Below, piece after piece: positions 24,869-37,049 of a DNA stretch of 64,000 nucleotides. Source of the stretch: Bugulina stolonifera (taxonomy: Eukaryota; Bryozoa; Gymnolaemata; Cheilostomatida; Bugulidae); contig OW285190.1 in the NCBI GenBank assembly GCA_935421135.1, forward strand, positions 10,302,501-10,366,500. The letters run 5' to 3'. The notes beneath the pieces are model-generated. The model searched no databases and had not been told where the DNA came from. It was given only the letters and a program-made list of their open reading frames with translations. Both the position numbers and the translations under genes were made by a program. Position 1 is the stretch's first letter. Each line of letters begins with the position of its first letter.

Positions 24869-25893
24869 TGTAATGTTTTTGAGTATATCTACATACGAGG
24901 GCCGATAGACCGCTAGTATGGAAAGGGCTTGGAAGGTGGTAGAGGCCGACCAAGTAACCTTCTACTCATTACATAAAGAGTGAACAGTTATTATATGTGC
25001 TCTTGTTGATATGTATCAGACGTAGGCCGATGCCGAGACTCATTAGAGAGCTCAGGACCGACGTAGGTCATGTAGACTTTATACTCCAGAGGAGTGCAAT
25101 GAAAGATCTGGTATTCTAGGATCTTAAGCCCGACGCTAGATTCATATAGAATCCGGGATCGACCTAAGTCGTAGAAGTGGTGTCGAGATATGCTTAAACG
25201 AGGATGGGGATGAACTCGAGCCGTACTGGATCTATGGATCCGCCGGTGGAGTTACCAGCCTACAAGAGAAAACCTCTATAGGTTTGAGTTAAGAGATGTT
25301 GCTTTATTGAAGCGCAATCAACAACTGATTTGATACAGAAAATGTACTGCCTTTTATACTATATCTATTTCCGGCCAAAAGAGCCCGTTATGGTATCGGC
25401 CGGCCGACATGGTATCGGGTCCGGAACTGATTCAACAACATGGATGGTTCCACCCGACGTCGGCCATAAAAAGGGTCGGCCTTGGCACAAAAAGTGCTTA
25501 CAATAGTGTGAAACATAAGATATATAATTATGAGCCTAATCCATAGCATCGGCCACAATGATACTTATAATATATGGCAAAAGACTCTATTTAATATAAT
25601 CAGACAAGAGAAGGTAATTGCTAACAGCATACCGGAAAAACAAAGTTGTAATACAGCTGTAATTCCAATAGTCTGATTGACAGGTTATAATAGTAAGGCA
25701 CACAATATAGCAGTTGATTGAATATAAGTGCTATAACACGCATTAGTATAATTGTATAAGGTAAGACATCATGCATGAATGAATATGGATATCATGAACA
25801 ATATGGATAACATGGGTAATAACGTCAATGTTAATGCCAATGTACAAGAAGAGTAAGAACTCAGTTTGTGTCCAGGCAGGCTGTTTCACCACA
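24869..25893 (-). mobile_element. Solo LTR, family B (copy 1)
   Basis: 1025 bp in reverse orientation: on the minus strand it starts TGTGGTGAAACAGCC and ends AAAAACATTACA. ATAC is duplicated at 24865-24868 and 25894-25897. It aligns with 28300-29284 over most of its length. Family B shares the general LTR plan of family A (GGCCGAC-rich stem, CCGGAAGT-type motif, TATA box, AATAAAG), so the two families are related. Confidence 0.8.
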
Positions 25894-25911
25894 ATACACA
25901 TACAGTTAGAA

Positions 25912-26079
25912 CATACTCTTCCTCAAGATCCATTCCAAGCATTGAATCGGAACCCGATTATATGGGTCGTACACAATAAATGCCATACATACAGGTAACA
26001 GGTACTGTTCATTCGATATGTGATTAGGAAGGCGTAGCACCACACCAGTACCATCGTCTCATGTGCCCAAAACATTACA
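25912..26079 (+). mobile_element. 3' fragment of a family-A-like LTR
   Basis: Abutting LTR B1, these bases match the last ~170 bp of family A LTRs (blocks ATGGGTCGT, ACAGGTACT and GGCGTAGCACCAC, ending CATTACA). The rest of that LTR is not found on the other side of B1, so this is a relic. Confidence 0.55.
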
Positions 26080-27534
26080 GTATTACACTAAACCATGGCA
26101 CATTTATGTGAACCACCAAGCTGTTAGCCTACTCACATGTATAATACCTGTATGAATGGTTACATCACGGCAAAATTGCTATCTTTTTAAGGTCAGGTTT
26201 AGAAACATTAAAAGACATTCTTGGCTTTTATACAGCTGCCTGACAATTTAACCACTTTGAGTTTTGTATGCATTTAGACATTAAAGCTAACAACTATGTT
26301 TTATGTGCATTGGTTTTTGTCAGGTTACAGTTGCCAGTAATATTGTAAGGTTCTTGGAAATTGCTAGAGAATTTGTAATGAAGAGGGAAACTATTTCACA
26401 TATATATAGCAATGTAGTGAAGGTGTATTGTGTCAAATACACTGTATGAGTATATATGTAGACCTTGGTAACCTACCTTGTGTGTACAGTACCACTGCAG
26501 AGTTGGTGAAATGGAGGCACAGACCAATACAAAAAGAATAAAAAGCAATGTACATATGGTGCGATGCAGCAGAGTCTAATGTAGTATTTAGTGAGCTGTA
26601 ATCATGATTCGTCTTATTTTTTTGTATTATTTGTAGTTCCAACCTTTTTTACCTAGAGGTGGAACAAGACTGCATATTTGAATTCCAGACAAAATTCGAG
26701 ACACTGCTTCATAAAAGATTTATATGAAGCGTTTTAGGATTCTAGTAGTTTCCTAACCATTTTGCCAACTTTCAAATTTACATGTTAGAATTACAAAAAA
26801 ATGTTTCAATTGCAACTCTGTAAAATATTATTTATAGTTCAGGCTATTATATGGCTTGTGTCATTATGCATATCAATAAGGCTTAATAGAAGGCTAGTGC
26901 CATTTAATGCTAATATGAAATTATGTCTTATTTTGTATGTATAATAATTTTGTTTCATAGATTTACTGCTGATTAGCATTGAATTATATCATAATTTTTG
27001 ATAAAAATCATGCTATCGGTTTTCCACTAATTTCCATCTAGAGATGACTCTCGAGACAAGGCAATTCAAGACAAAACTCGACAGAGTCTCGTTCCACCTC
27101 TACTCTTATCTTTTAGATGTAACAATATAGTTGTCTTATTCATCATTGTACATGTATGTATGCATAGCTTAGCTTAGTCTCACGTTACATGTTTTAGTAT
27201 ATACTTTATATAGGTTTACATTTGCCTCATCTTATAGGTAGGGGTGTCTAAATATGTACCAAGCAAAAGAACTCCACCCAGCTCCCTCCTACATCTTAGT
27301 GCAATTTAAGGAAAAGAAGGAAAACACTATAGGCTTATTTCCTTCTACTGTAGTGGCCATTTGTCTAAGTAGAACAGCTGGGCCCAGCTTAAAAAAGAAA
27401 ATTAATTTATTACTCACACAAATAACCAATAGTGAGATACATGTATTTGTTGAGGTAGCAAACCCACAAAACATGTATGAAATATACTTGTAAGCATGCA
27501 AGTTGCTGAATTAAACATGAAGATATAAGTAGTA
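26080..27534. other. Intergenic stretch, nothing recognised
   Basis: AT-rich sequence with no supportable exon, RNA gene or bounded repeat. Confidence 0.5.
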
Positions 27535-27670
27535 ATACAAGACGCATTTTTATTTTTGATTTATTTCCTAATATTTCAATACTCGTCCGAGTATCATCAT
27601 AATGATGATGATACTCGGACGAGTATTGAAATATTAGGAAATAAATCAAAAATAAAAATGCGTCTTGTAT
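27535..27670. repeat. 136 bp hairpin with 66 bp perfect arms
   Basis: 27535-27600 and 27605-27670 are exact reverse complements around the 4-base loop AATG. The outer end reads ATACAAGACGC. No target duplication is clear. A perfect repeat of this length points to recent origin or active correction; transcription from either side would give a long double-stranded hairpin. Confidence 0.9.
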
Positions 27671-28109
27671 CACTATTCATAATTAAAATACTATCCCACA
27701 CCAACATTTTTGAAGATATACATAAGTGTGCTAAGAGGAAAGTAAATACATTGTAATATAATCTGGGTGGAAATACAAGCTTCAAATAGAACATGGGAGG
27801 AAATATATTGGTAAAACATTGCATACACTGTAGGATCATGTAGGAACACAAATTGTATAATACATTATATAATGCATGTACATTTTTGTACATTATAGTT
27901 TATACATTATAGGAAAAAACAACACTCTTTAAACAGAGCTCAGTGACTGTAGAATACTATGTTACGCTGTGCTAAGTGATAGCAAAATAAGAGTTATGTC
28001 AGGTTTTTCAAAAAGCAGAATAAGAGTGGGAGGTATTAATTTATTTAAAGTTAACTTTTCTAAACCGATTGAAGTGAAGTTTCTCCAATGAGGGACACTT
28101 AATAACATA

Positions 28110-29482
28110 CAGTGGAACTTGCTTAATTCAACCTTGGATAATTCCAAAACTGCTGAGCACTATATAAATAGCTTCAAATAATTCAAACATACCATCTGTA
28201 ATTCAAACTTCATCAATGGAGATACTATTACAGCCAGCATTAGTCACCTAATAATCGTTGATAGTAGTTAGTAGTTATTAGTAGTTACTACTGCAATATT
28301 GTGGTGAAACAGCCTGCCTAGACATAGACTGTGTTCTTGTCCTTATATGCATTGACATTGTTTACATGATTATTCGTATACATACATGTATTGACACTTA
28401 TCCATATTATTCATTCATGCATTATTGTCTAATTTGTACAATTATTATACATGCATGCTTACACACTATTATAATCAACCACTTATCGTGTGCTCTATTA
28501 TTGTTATCTACCAATCAGATTATTGCAATTACACTTGGTTTTTCCCACATATTATAAGTAATTATCTTCTCTTATCTGATTGTACTAAACTGAGTCGTCT
28601 ACCATATAGTTTTTAAGGGCGATATCCTGGAATAGGCTCATATTTATATACTTTCCATTTCGGACCATTGTAAGCACCTTTTGTGCCAAGGCCGACTCTT
28701 TTTGTGGCCGGCGTCAGGCGGAACCATCCATGTTGTTGCATCAGTTCCGGACCCGATACCTTATCGACCTCTTTTTACCGGAAGTATATTATTTAGTATA
28801 TAAGGTAGCACATTTTCTGTATGAAATCACTTGTTGATTGCGCTCTAATAAAGCAACATCTCCTAACTCAAACCTAGAGGCTTACTCTTGTAGGCAGGTA
28901 ACTCCACCGGCGGATCCATAGATCCATGCGGCTCGAATTCATCCCCATCCTCGTTTAAGCATATCTCTACATTACTTCTACGGCTTAGGTCGATCCCTGA
29001 TTCTATATGAATCTAGCGTCGGGCTTAAGTTCCTAGAATATCAGTCAGATCTTTCTCTACACTCCTCTGTAGTATAAAGTCTACAGACCTATGTCGACCC
29101 TGGACTCTTTAATGAGTCTCAGCATCGGCCTACGTCCAGATATATAATAACAAGAGCACCTAATAACTGTTCACTCTTTTATGTGATGTGTGGAAAGTCA
29201 CGTGGTCGTCTTCTACCAACTTCCAAGCCCTTCGCATACTCGTGCCCTCGGCACCCGTATGTAAACAAGCACTAAAACATTACAATATGTTTCTGCTCAA
29301 GCTAAGCTGGGAAAACCTACTAATTGCTTTACTGTTCCTTAGCTAAATGCGTTTTTATACTGTTGTCCTGTACATGTGATGCATGTCATTATATAAAATG
29401 AAGGGATCACATAATTCAAACTCGGCCTAATTCAAACCAATTATGGTGGTCCCTTGGAGTTTGAATTAAGCAAGTTCCACTG
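28110..29482. mobile_element. pogo/Tigger-like MITE interrupted by an LTR
   Basis: The ends CAGTGGAACTTGCTTAATTC and its inverted copy are flanked by TA (28108-28109, 29483-29484), the target used by Tc1/mariner-pogo elements. Without the nested LTR (28300-29284 plus its 4 bp duplication) the element is about 384 bp and has no open frame. Confidence 0.75.
28300..29284 (+). mobile_element. Solo LTR, family B (copy 2), nested in a MITE
   Basis: 985 bp from TGTGGTGAAACAGCC to AAAACATTACA, with ATAT on both sides (28296-28299, 29285-29288). It contains CCGGAAGT (28778-28785), TATATAAGG (28797-28805) and AATAAA (28847-28852), a typical LTR promoter and polyadenylation layout. Confidence 0.8.
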
Positions 29483-29956
29483 TAGTAATATCAGGTGTTG
29501 CATGGGAGAAATGTGTGCTTAAATTCATTAATCCACGAATAATCCAACAACATGCAGGAAACCAAGAATCACTGGGAATATATCATACCTTGTTATTAAA
29601 TAAAGGTTCAGGTAGATACATGCCCATGCATATGTTAGTAAATACATCTTAGTGAACACACAATTTATAAGTAACGTACAGTGTACATGTAAAACTGAAT
29701 TAATGAGAATGTTAGAGCAAGCAAGAGTACGAATCACAACCGCATCTGCTGTAATGCTCTTTTAATTGTCACTTTAGCTATAAATTTATAGTATCCAAAA
29801 GTACCCAATAAATAGATGTCTATCACAGTAGGCTCCATTTTACACCAACCAGAATGGAGCATACATTAAAGTAAAACTAAGTGTATACACTGCAAACTTA
29901 AAATATATTTTGAGTTTCCTGATATGTTTTGTAGATGTGTAACACACCGTGGACAC

Positions 29957-30281
29957 CAGTGTTTGAAGTGTGGTTATACGGGAGTATACGGTGTGTACCC
30001 ACTCCAATTTTAGGGGTTATACGGGCCAGCAGGCGTATACCCTCATTTTAATAGCTAGTTTTGCCCCCCACAGTCACTGTGAACCTGATAGTGTAATGGT
30101 AGGGTGCTTGATTGTTATTCATAGGGTCAAGGGTTTGGATCTCACTAGAGCACGATTTTTTTCATTTTAGTAATTCACTAATTCCTCCACTATTATAAGA
30201 TTAAGTGGATAGCTATATAATACTAATCTGTAAAATTGCATGCACCGTGTACTCACCTCATTCGTTCCACTTCGAACACTG
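29957..30281 (+). mobile_element. Short hAT-family element carrying a tRNA-like module
   Basis: 325 bp with inverted ends CAGTGTTTGAAGTG and CACTTCGAACACTG. The flanking 8-mers GTGGACAC and GTGTACGC agree at six of eight positions. The interior has tRNA A-box-like (TAGTGTAATGGTAGGGTGC) and B-box-like (GGGTTTGGATCTC) blocks, matching the reversed copy at 4273-4589. Confidence 0.6.
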
Positions 30282-30425
30282 GTGTACGCTATAAAAGAAA
30301 GAGGAAAAGCAGTCTACATGTTACACTGCCTAGTGTTAACGTGGAGTGTCTTTAAGCAGTTGTGTTGTTTTTTAATTGTCAAGGGATAGGCGTTGTGAGC
30401 GAGATATCAATATTCTTCTTGATTT

Positions 30426-30595
30426 CTAGTCTTTTTCATCATGGTTCTCCTCATCCTCATTTCCACTGTCCTCGTCTTCAGACTCCAACTCATTGGCCCT
30501 TGCCCCCAGAACACCTTTTGTTGTCCCACTAGAATCACTCCATACGTTAGAGGCACCTGATCCTTTCAGTCAGTCAGCCAGCCAGCCAGCCAGCT

Positions 30596-30665
<70 letters not shown>

Positions 30666-33600
30666 AAGATACCAGCAAAACTGTTCATACTCACCCACTA
30701 AAATAGAAAATCAATAAGAAACAATGCCATTTCGACATCACACCTAAGCATTTTCATTCTCCATGCCCTTCCTAACAACACCAGTGACCCACATACATAC
30801 TGGAGCAGAATTCAAATGACTAATATAACAATATAGAAAATTGTTGCAAGTTCTACCTTCAGGAGAACAAAGTGTGGAATGGGCTTGGTCATCATTGCGT
30901 GGCTCATTTTCCCTTGTATTGTCAGGTGGTTCTAAAAATATCAGCATTGCAAATCAAGATTCTGACAGTTAAGTTTTATAGCCCTAGAACTTAAAATGTA
31001 ACAAAAGATGTGAGCGATAAGAATGATCTTAACCTATCCATTTTCACAGGTATAAACAAGTTAGGTTAAATTTGTGTGCATGGCAAAATCTCTGAGCTTG
31101 CTACAAATTGGTGACATCACCAAACCAATTACCTAACTGCTAATCAAGAAACTGAAGCTACATGTGCAGTACATACACATGTATATATATACACGAGTTC
31201 CAGTGAGTTTATTTATGCATACCTCTTACATAAGCTGTGTACTGGGAAGTAAGACAGGTAGCTTTTCGATATATTATCTTTACCAAGTATAGGCATTCAG
31301 TACACGTAGCTTTTAAGTTATAGCTTCACCAAGCCTAAGATTTATATACAGATAGCTAGTAGAGGACTGGGTACTTGTTCCTCACTAGGCAATAGAATAA
31401 TGCCAGTAGAGGTTAGACAGATAAAGGGGTTAAAATCTGTGAGTACGGTTTTTGTATTATTTCTGTGTTGTTTTGTATATTGTTCTGCATTATTTTTGGT
31501 GAATTATTTTTGTATTATGACATGTGTACGTTTTTCTTTGTTGTTACTTAGGTTACGAATACATACGTGTAATAAAGGGAATAACATACACATAACGTAA
31601 GGATACCCAGACAACCCATAACCTCATACTGGCACAAGCTGCATTTACTCTCCCATTTTCATTTGGTTCTAAAATAGTAATTAATGTCATATAGAGCGGA
31701 TACCACATTGGTGTTGCCAAAAGTAGTGTGAAATAAGATTGTGGTAGAAGCCATACACACAGATTTATCTGCCTCTTAGTTTCTCAAATGGTTGACTAGC
31801 TCTAGGTAGGTGTAAATTATATACGTTTTTGATATAGCCAAAATTCTTTAGTATTACTTCAGATGAAGCTGCTGTTTTGTCAATTATATAATATGGTATC
31901 ACTCCATCCTAACACTCCAATCACAAACAAAAACATAAGGCTACAAGAGGCTGTACAACATTTTGTCTAACTAATGAATCAGCTCATTATAATAAACGGA
32001 TGAGACAGCTGTATGTCATGGAAACCAACCAATCAAGGTCCATACAGACACTAAAAATATTGTTAGCTGGTCTATCGGCTATAAAAATTGCTTACCTCTC
32101 CTCTTTTTGCATCTTCGAATTAATAATAAGGCCAATAAAGCTGTAGCTGAAATCACAAACACGCCTAGAAAGATTGCAAGAATCAGTGTAGTTTTTGATG
32201 TAGGTGGTGGTTGGCTTGGGGTTGAGCTTAAGGTAGGCTCATTGCAGGGAATTGGACACTCATCTACGCCACAGACTGTTCCATCAAACTTATCTAGCAT
32301 TCGCAGTCCATGAAGCCCTCCCCTTTGTAGAGCTCTACTTTATTTAGTTCTGTTAGCATATCTGGCATATCTGCTTCACGATTAGAGAGAAATTCTACTA
32401 CCTTTACCTACTTAACAGATTTGTTGTATGGTTTCATGAATTGAATTGAGAAAATATCGTAACCACTTCTTCCATCATAAGCGGAATTGAAAGGTTGCAA
32501 AGGCTGTAGTCTCGGAGTGTTATAGTCATCCGATCCTGGAATTGTTATCTTTCCAATGTTATTCTTCAATAGCTGTGCGAATGTACCGTCACGTGTATAG
32601 AGGTTAGAGCACTGATGACCCCCATTGCAAACAGTATAAACTGTCTCATTAAGGCCGTATACAAACGTATACAAAGACTCAACAGTAAGTACAGCATACG
32701 TTTCCACTGTGTGGTCATTATCTGCAGCGTAACCTCTATCAGTTGGACACGGACTGTAGGCGGGGCTTATGAAAGATCCTCTGACTTTACATGATCTCTT
32801 CTCTTGATACAACCTTTTAAACCAGGGATTTTGTGCATCTTTTCTCTCACTTCTCAAACTTTGCAGATAACTTGTGAACCTGGGTACCTGTTATCATTGT
32901 ACAAGAGGAGAATAAATATTGCAAAATAAATGACATTTGACAGTAATTTTGATGTTGTATTAATAATTTCAAAGCTTGCCAACAGGGTTGCTTAATCAAG
33001 ATACAGTGTATCTATATTTATATCAACGTAAGCAACTGCTACATGAAAAGTAAGTGGGACCTTGTGCACAATCGGATGTGGTGAGATGTAAAGAGAACAG
33101 TTTAACAGTGGAGCTTGTGACAACAAGACGGGTTGTGTTCATCTATTATATACATGTACATCCTAGATTAACTACTGGGGTACATGCTAAACTACTACTG
33201 AAAGTGAGATTCACAGCTGTAACAGTCTGCACGTATTGTAATATTTAAGCTGACTTGCTGCTTTAATAGATCTCTAGTGGGAATACTTTAAGAACCTTGC
33301 AGCTGTTAGTTTAAAGATCACTTCAGTTGTCATACTCACAGACAGTTTGTTAGCAGCACAATCATTCGTGTAGAATTAAGGATTTCAAAATTTTTAGATC
33401 TATAATGAGTTCAGTATCGTAATAGATCAGACAAAAATAGTTGGAGAGATCGTTGCACTCTTATGTTGTTCTGTGTTAGTACAGAGTTAGTGAATAAATA
33501 GCACATGCATCTACAGGTTGTTAGTCTCAACCCGCCAATTCAATAAATTACCAGATGATTTTACAATAATTTTCACTTTTTAATAAGCTAAAATTACCTG

Positions 33601-33786
33601 AAATATTGGATTAATTATGCAGATTAAAGATCCTCGCAACAGTTCTCCATAGTCCTTGCAAATCTGCGGTGACTCACCAAACACCTCCAATAAGACAAAA
33701 ATGCTTCCACTTTCTACCCACCATGACTTCCAGCCTTCCCCTATCTCTGTAGAAATCTTCAGTCGACCAAGCAATCTTTGCATAGG
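30426..33786 (-). pseudogene. Double-VFT receptor paralogue beta, 3' part, disrupted
   Basis: Recognisable minus-strand exons: 33598-33786 (63 codons, same length as its counterpart in the complete receptor), 32096-32887 (end of VFT2, Cys segment and membrane helix), 30857-30931 and a terminal acidic exon 30426-30562 ending in TAG. The large exon keeps NPWFKRLYQEKRSC and the helix, but has an in-frame TAG at 32408-32410 where the complete copy has a Tyr codon. About 80 bases downstream a single base is missing before HGLRMLDKFDG, which shifts the frame. The exons for VFT1 and the first half of VFT2 are absent upstream. Splice sites remain good, so decay is recent, or the two changes are sequence errors. 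A further tail exon near 31630-31680 is possible but could not be phased. Confidence 0.75.
30569..30665. repeat. CCAG tetranucleotide array
   Basis: About 24 units of CCAG (two early CAGT variants and one CTAG). It lies immediately upstream, in transcription sense, of the acceptor of beta's last exon, where a polypyrimidine tract would be expected. Confidence 0.9.
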
Positions 33787-33814
33787 CTAGAATGACAGAC
33801 ATAATAAGGTAAGT

Positions 33815-33951
33815 CAGAGACCAGAGACCAGAGACCAGAGACCAGAGACCAGAGACCAGAGACCAGAGACCAGAGACCAGCGACCAGCGACCAGAGACCA
33901 GCGACCAGCGACCAGAGACCAGCGACCAGAGACCAGCGACCAGCGACCAGA
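33815..33951. repeat. Heptamer minisatellite with two unit types
   Basis: About 19 tandem copies of AGAGACC or AGCGACC. The first dozen are AGAGACC and the rest alternate irregularly with AGCGACC. It is directly upstream of the beta exon at 33598-33786. Confidence 0.9.
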
Positions 33952-34238
33952 ACGCTTACCTAAGTTGGTGATTGCATGATACACTGGTGACCTAGAAAAC
34001 TAACTACAAATCTGTGTGGTCATAATTATTTTAGCAGACCCCACCATCCTCTGTCATAAAGTTTCTTTATTCACGTTTGTACCAATTTTAAGTGTGTATA
34101 TTTGGTTAATGCAATTTCGATTCAACTTAGTTATAGTTTCATTACTTTCACTGCATGAAAGTACTACGTTTCTGCCTGAGAAGACTAGGCTAGACTTACA
34201 TGTACAGTGCCTGAAGTATCCAAACAGCTGACACTCAC

Positions 34239-34354
34239 CCAAATCTGTGACAGCTGACTTATCTTGTTCCGATCTCTGCCTTAGGTTGAATCCAATAGGA
34301 GCATAGTATACGGTGTGCAGACCTCTGTTCTGTCTCAGCACCTCTTGGTATGAA
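34239..34354 (-). other. Orphan candidate exon
   Basis: A 116 bp stretch with a plausible acceptor and a GTGAGT donor is open in one frame (about 38 residues including VYYAPIGFNLRQRSEQDKS). Its phases (2 in, 1 out) do not join the beta exon at 33786, and similarity to the receptor family is unconvincing. An LTR begins 33 bp upstream of it. Confidence 0.25.
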
Positions 34355-34386
34355 CTAATGTGTACATGAACACCATATCACAATAT

Positions 34387-35160
34387 TGTAATGGTTTTTG
34401 GTTTCTTGTGCGGTCATCCTTGGACGACTCCCGATCCCAAAATGAAGTGCCTATGAGTGGTGCTAGGCCTTCGCATTACATGAAAGATTGAGCGGTCTCA
34501 GCAGTCAAAGTACTACCAGAGACGACCCATCTGGTCCCGAGTCTAGCCTGGGTACTATACTTAGAAAGAGAGTGATCCGACCTAGTAGGCGGTTTGTGTT
34601 GCAAGGTCAAGGACCTTAACAACTAGAATGACCTAACTACGAAGTGAAAGTCTCTGTATAATAAGTATAGATGTGTCTTTATTGAGATCCAAGCAAAGAC
34701 TGAGACAACAAACATGAAAACAATGCCGTTTATATAGTATAAGAACTTTCGCCCGACGTAGTGTCGGGAAAAGACCACGTAGGGTCGTCCGGAAGTTGTG
34801 CAACAACATGGCGGCCGGAAGCCCGACGGCCGACCCAAAATAGGTCGGGTTATACAAAAGTTGCTTATAATCATCCAGTTCATGTACAAAATGAATATCA
34901 AGTGATTCTGAGATGTCGGGCCTCTTTACATGGGTATAAAAGGCATAAAAGACTTAGAAATGTTATACACAAGTATGTACTGTAGGTATAAAGTGAATGG
35001 TTAGACATGCAATATAAGACAAGTATAAGTATACGAACAACTAAATGTAAGAGTACAAGTGTCAGATGGGTATAGTGCTGTGGCAACTACTAGGCACCGA
35101 AGGTGCTATAAGGTCCATCAGGGTGGCTGGAGTCGTATACAAATGTCCTGAACCATTACA
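34387..35160 (-). mobile_element. Solo LTR, family A (copy 3)
   Basis: 774 bp in reverse orientation, bounded by TGTAATGG and CCATTACA on the plus strand, with ATAT on both sides (34383-34386, 35161-35164). On the minus strand it shows CCGGAAG-type, TATA-type and AATAAAG elements like the other copies. Confidence 0.85.
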
Positions 35161-35768
35161 ATATATTATTTTACATACTTTATACACAAATGCAGTGAGG
35201 TTTGGAACACTGTGTGCTAGTGCATTCTGTATTGCCACAAAATCTACCTGTTCGATTATTGTAGTGCAAGACACAAAGTAATAAGTACCATAGATACCAG
35301 TTGGAGGATAACAAAGGTAAATATACATGTACTTTGATATATCTTTACACACAGCTCCTCATAATTTACAGAAAGTATTATGTGCTCTAAAATATGTGAT
35401 ATGCAAACATTATACTACAATGTATATGACAACTGCATAGGTTAGGTTTCATCCAATGCTTCATGCATGCATGCACAGTATAATATTATTATATATGTAT
35501 CAGACTATAATATAGTACAACTTAGTATGTATGAAATGCATGCAGATGTAATATAGCACCAGTCACTCAAGTGTGGCTGTTATCTAGGGTTAGATAGTGT
35601 TACACAGCAAGCCAGCCTACTCACATGAGATCACAACTCCATTTACTTAGTATGAATGAACTCCTTCAGCGTAGCAATAAAATACTATTGTATCATTTGA
35701 ACACACAGTGCATATTAATGTATGTAATTGGTTGTTGATTGGGTAGATCGAAAGTACAATATTTGCCA

Positions 35769-37049
35769 TCACACTGATAGCATTGGCTCCTCCTCTTCCT
35801 GCGGCTGTATCAACATCTCGGTGTCAAGTTTAGGTTTCACTGGTAGGAGTGTGTATATGTAGCCGGTTCTGTAGATAACAACCATGACACAAACGATCAC
35901 TATACCAAATACTATCCCAAACATTATTCCAAGCCCTGCCTCCACACTTCTTCCAGCACTGTAAGAAATAAATAAGAAGCACATCATTCACCTTTGTGAC
36001 TATTGTCATAGCCTTTGATCCAGCCAACATTTTACACTTAAAATTATAGTGATAAACACACATCAAATTAGCGAAATTATATCAGTCTACGTTATTATCA
36101 TGGTACAACGTAGAATGAAAGAATACAAAGAATCGTCATGTTAAAAGATAACACCAAGTTTTCAGTCGACACGGATGGAGTATTTGTATGAGTGAGCGTT
36201 GTAGTCGTATTTGATTACTAAAATAGTAAATCATTGTAATGCATAGAGGCACTAAGGCTAACAATAAGTTATTTATAACCTTACTCGTCCCAGAATGCAC
36301 AGCACTGCTGCAGTGTAGAAGGTCCACAGCAGTAGGTATGTGTGAACTTGCCAGATTCCTTATATGGGCATACAAAGTAACCGAGTGTCTCCTCAACTGT
36401 CTTGTTACCAATGATTACAGTGTCAGGTAGATCAGAGTAGCACACCCTAGGATCTGAAACACAAACAGAGTGTTCGACTCCGGTACTCAATTGTGAGCCA
36501 TTAAAAAGTGAAATCTTCAATTTATATTATACCTTTAAACCACAATATTATGTTAAACTGGTGATACAAAACCAGCCTATGAAAATCAAAAAGTAGAACC
36601 AATTTCAGCAGAAAAGTTACAGTGTTGTGAAAATAACAGTCATAGTTTGGGAGTCGTCTTCCATCTTGCTACTAGTTTTAGTACAATGCTTACTTTCTCC
36701 TTTGGCTACCCTTCCCCTCACCAATGCTCTGTCAGCCTTAGCCTCCAAATAGTTATGATATAATTTAGTTTTCTCTACAAAAATAATATAATATGAAGAA
36801 GTGCCATGTTGGTAAAATTTAAAACAAATATGATTACTTTGTGGTATACTGTCTTTTTTTAGAATTTTTATCGTCAACTCTGTTAATTGCATGCATTAAA
36901 AGATAATCGTAATACACCTAATTATAGTGTTGTCATTGAAACTATCATGTTATTGAATCTATAAACTTACCACCTAATACTCATAACTTACCAGCTGCTG
37001 TGAAAGTCAAAATAGTAAGTATGATAAATGTATCTCTTGTAGAGGACAT
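35769..37049 (-). CDS. Shisa-like single-pass membrane protein, 165 residues
   Basis: Four exons (minus): 36992-37049, 36694-36774, 36285-36453 and 35769-35958; 498 nt with consistent phases. A short hydrophobic signal peptide (MSSTRDTFIILTILTFTAA) is followed by a basic linker, then the six-cysteine pattern of Shisa-like proteins: VCYSDLP, GYFVCP, YCCG and QCCAFWD. One helix (GIMFGIVFGIVIVCVMVVIY) and an acidic tail ending QPQEEEEPMLSV follow. Shisa family members act as membrane adaptors that control trafficking or gating of other receptors; the partner here is unknown. It is head-to-head with a paralogue starting at 39585; their third exons are about 94 percent identical while the other exons differ strongly. 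Confidence 0.75.

Noticed and set aside
24869..26079. A single 1.2 kb LTR from TGTAATG to CATTACA
   Set aside because: The outer flanks do not match as a duplication. Splitting it at 25893 gives a 1025 bp LTR with an exact ATAC duplication plus a separate LTR fragment.
33815..33951. Regular short repeats that could suggest a CRISPR array
   Set aside because: The repeats are directly contiguous heptamers without unique spacers, in a eukaryotic intron.
34239..34354. First exon of receptor copy beta
   Set aside because: Its splice phases do not fit the next beta exon and its sequence does not convincingly match the corresponding exon of the complete receptor.
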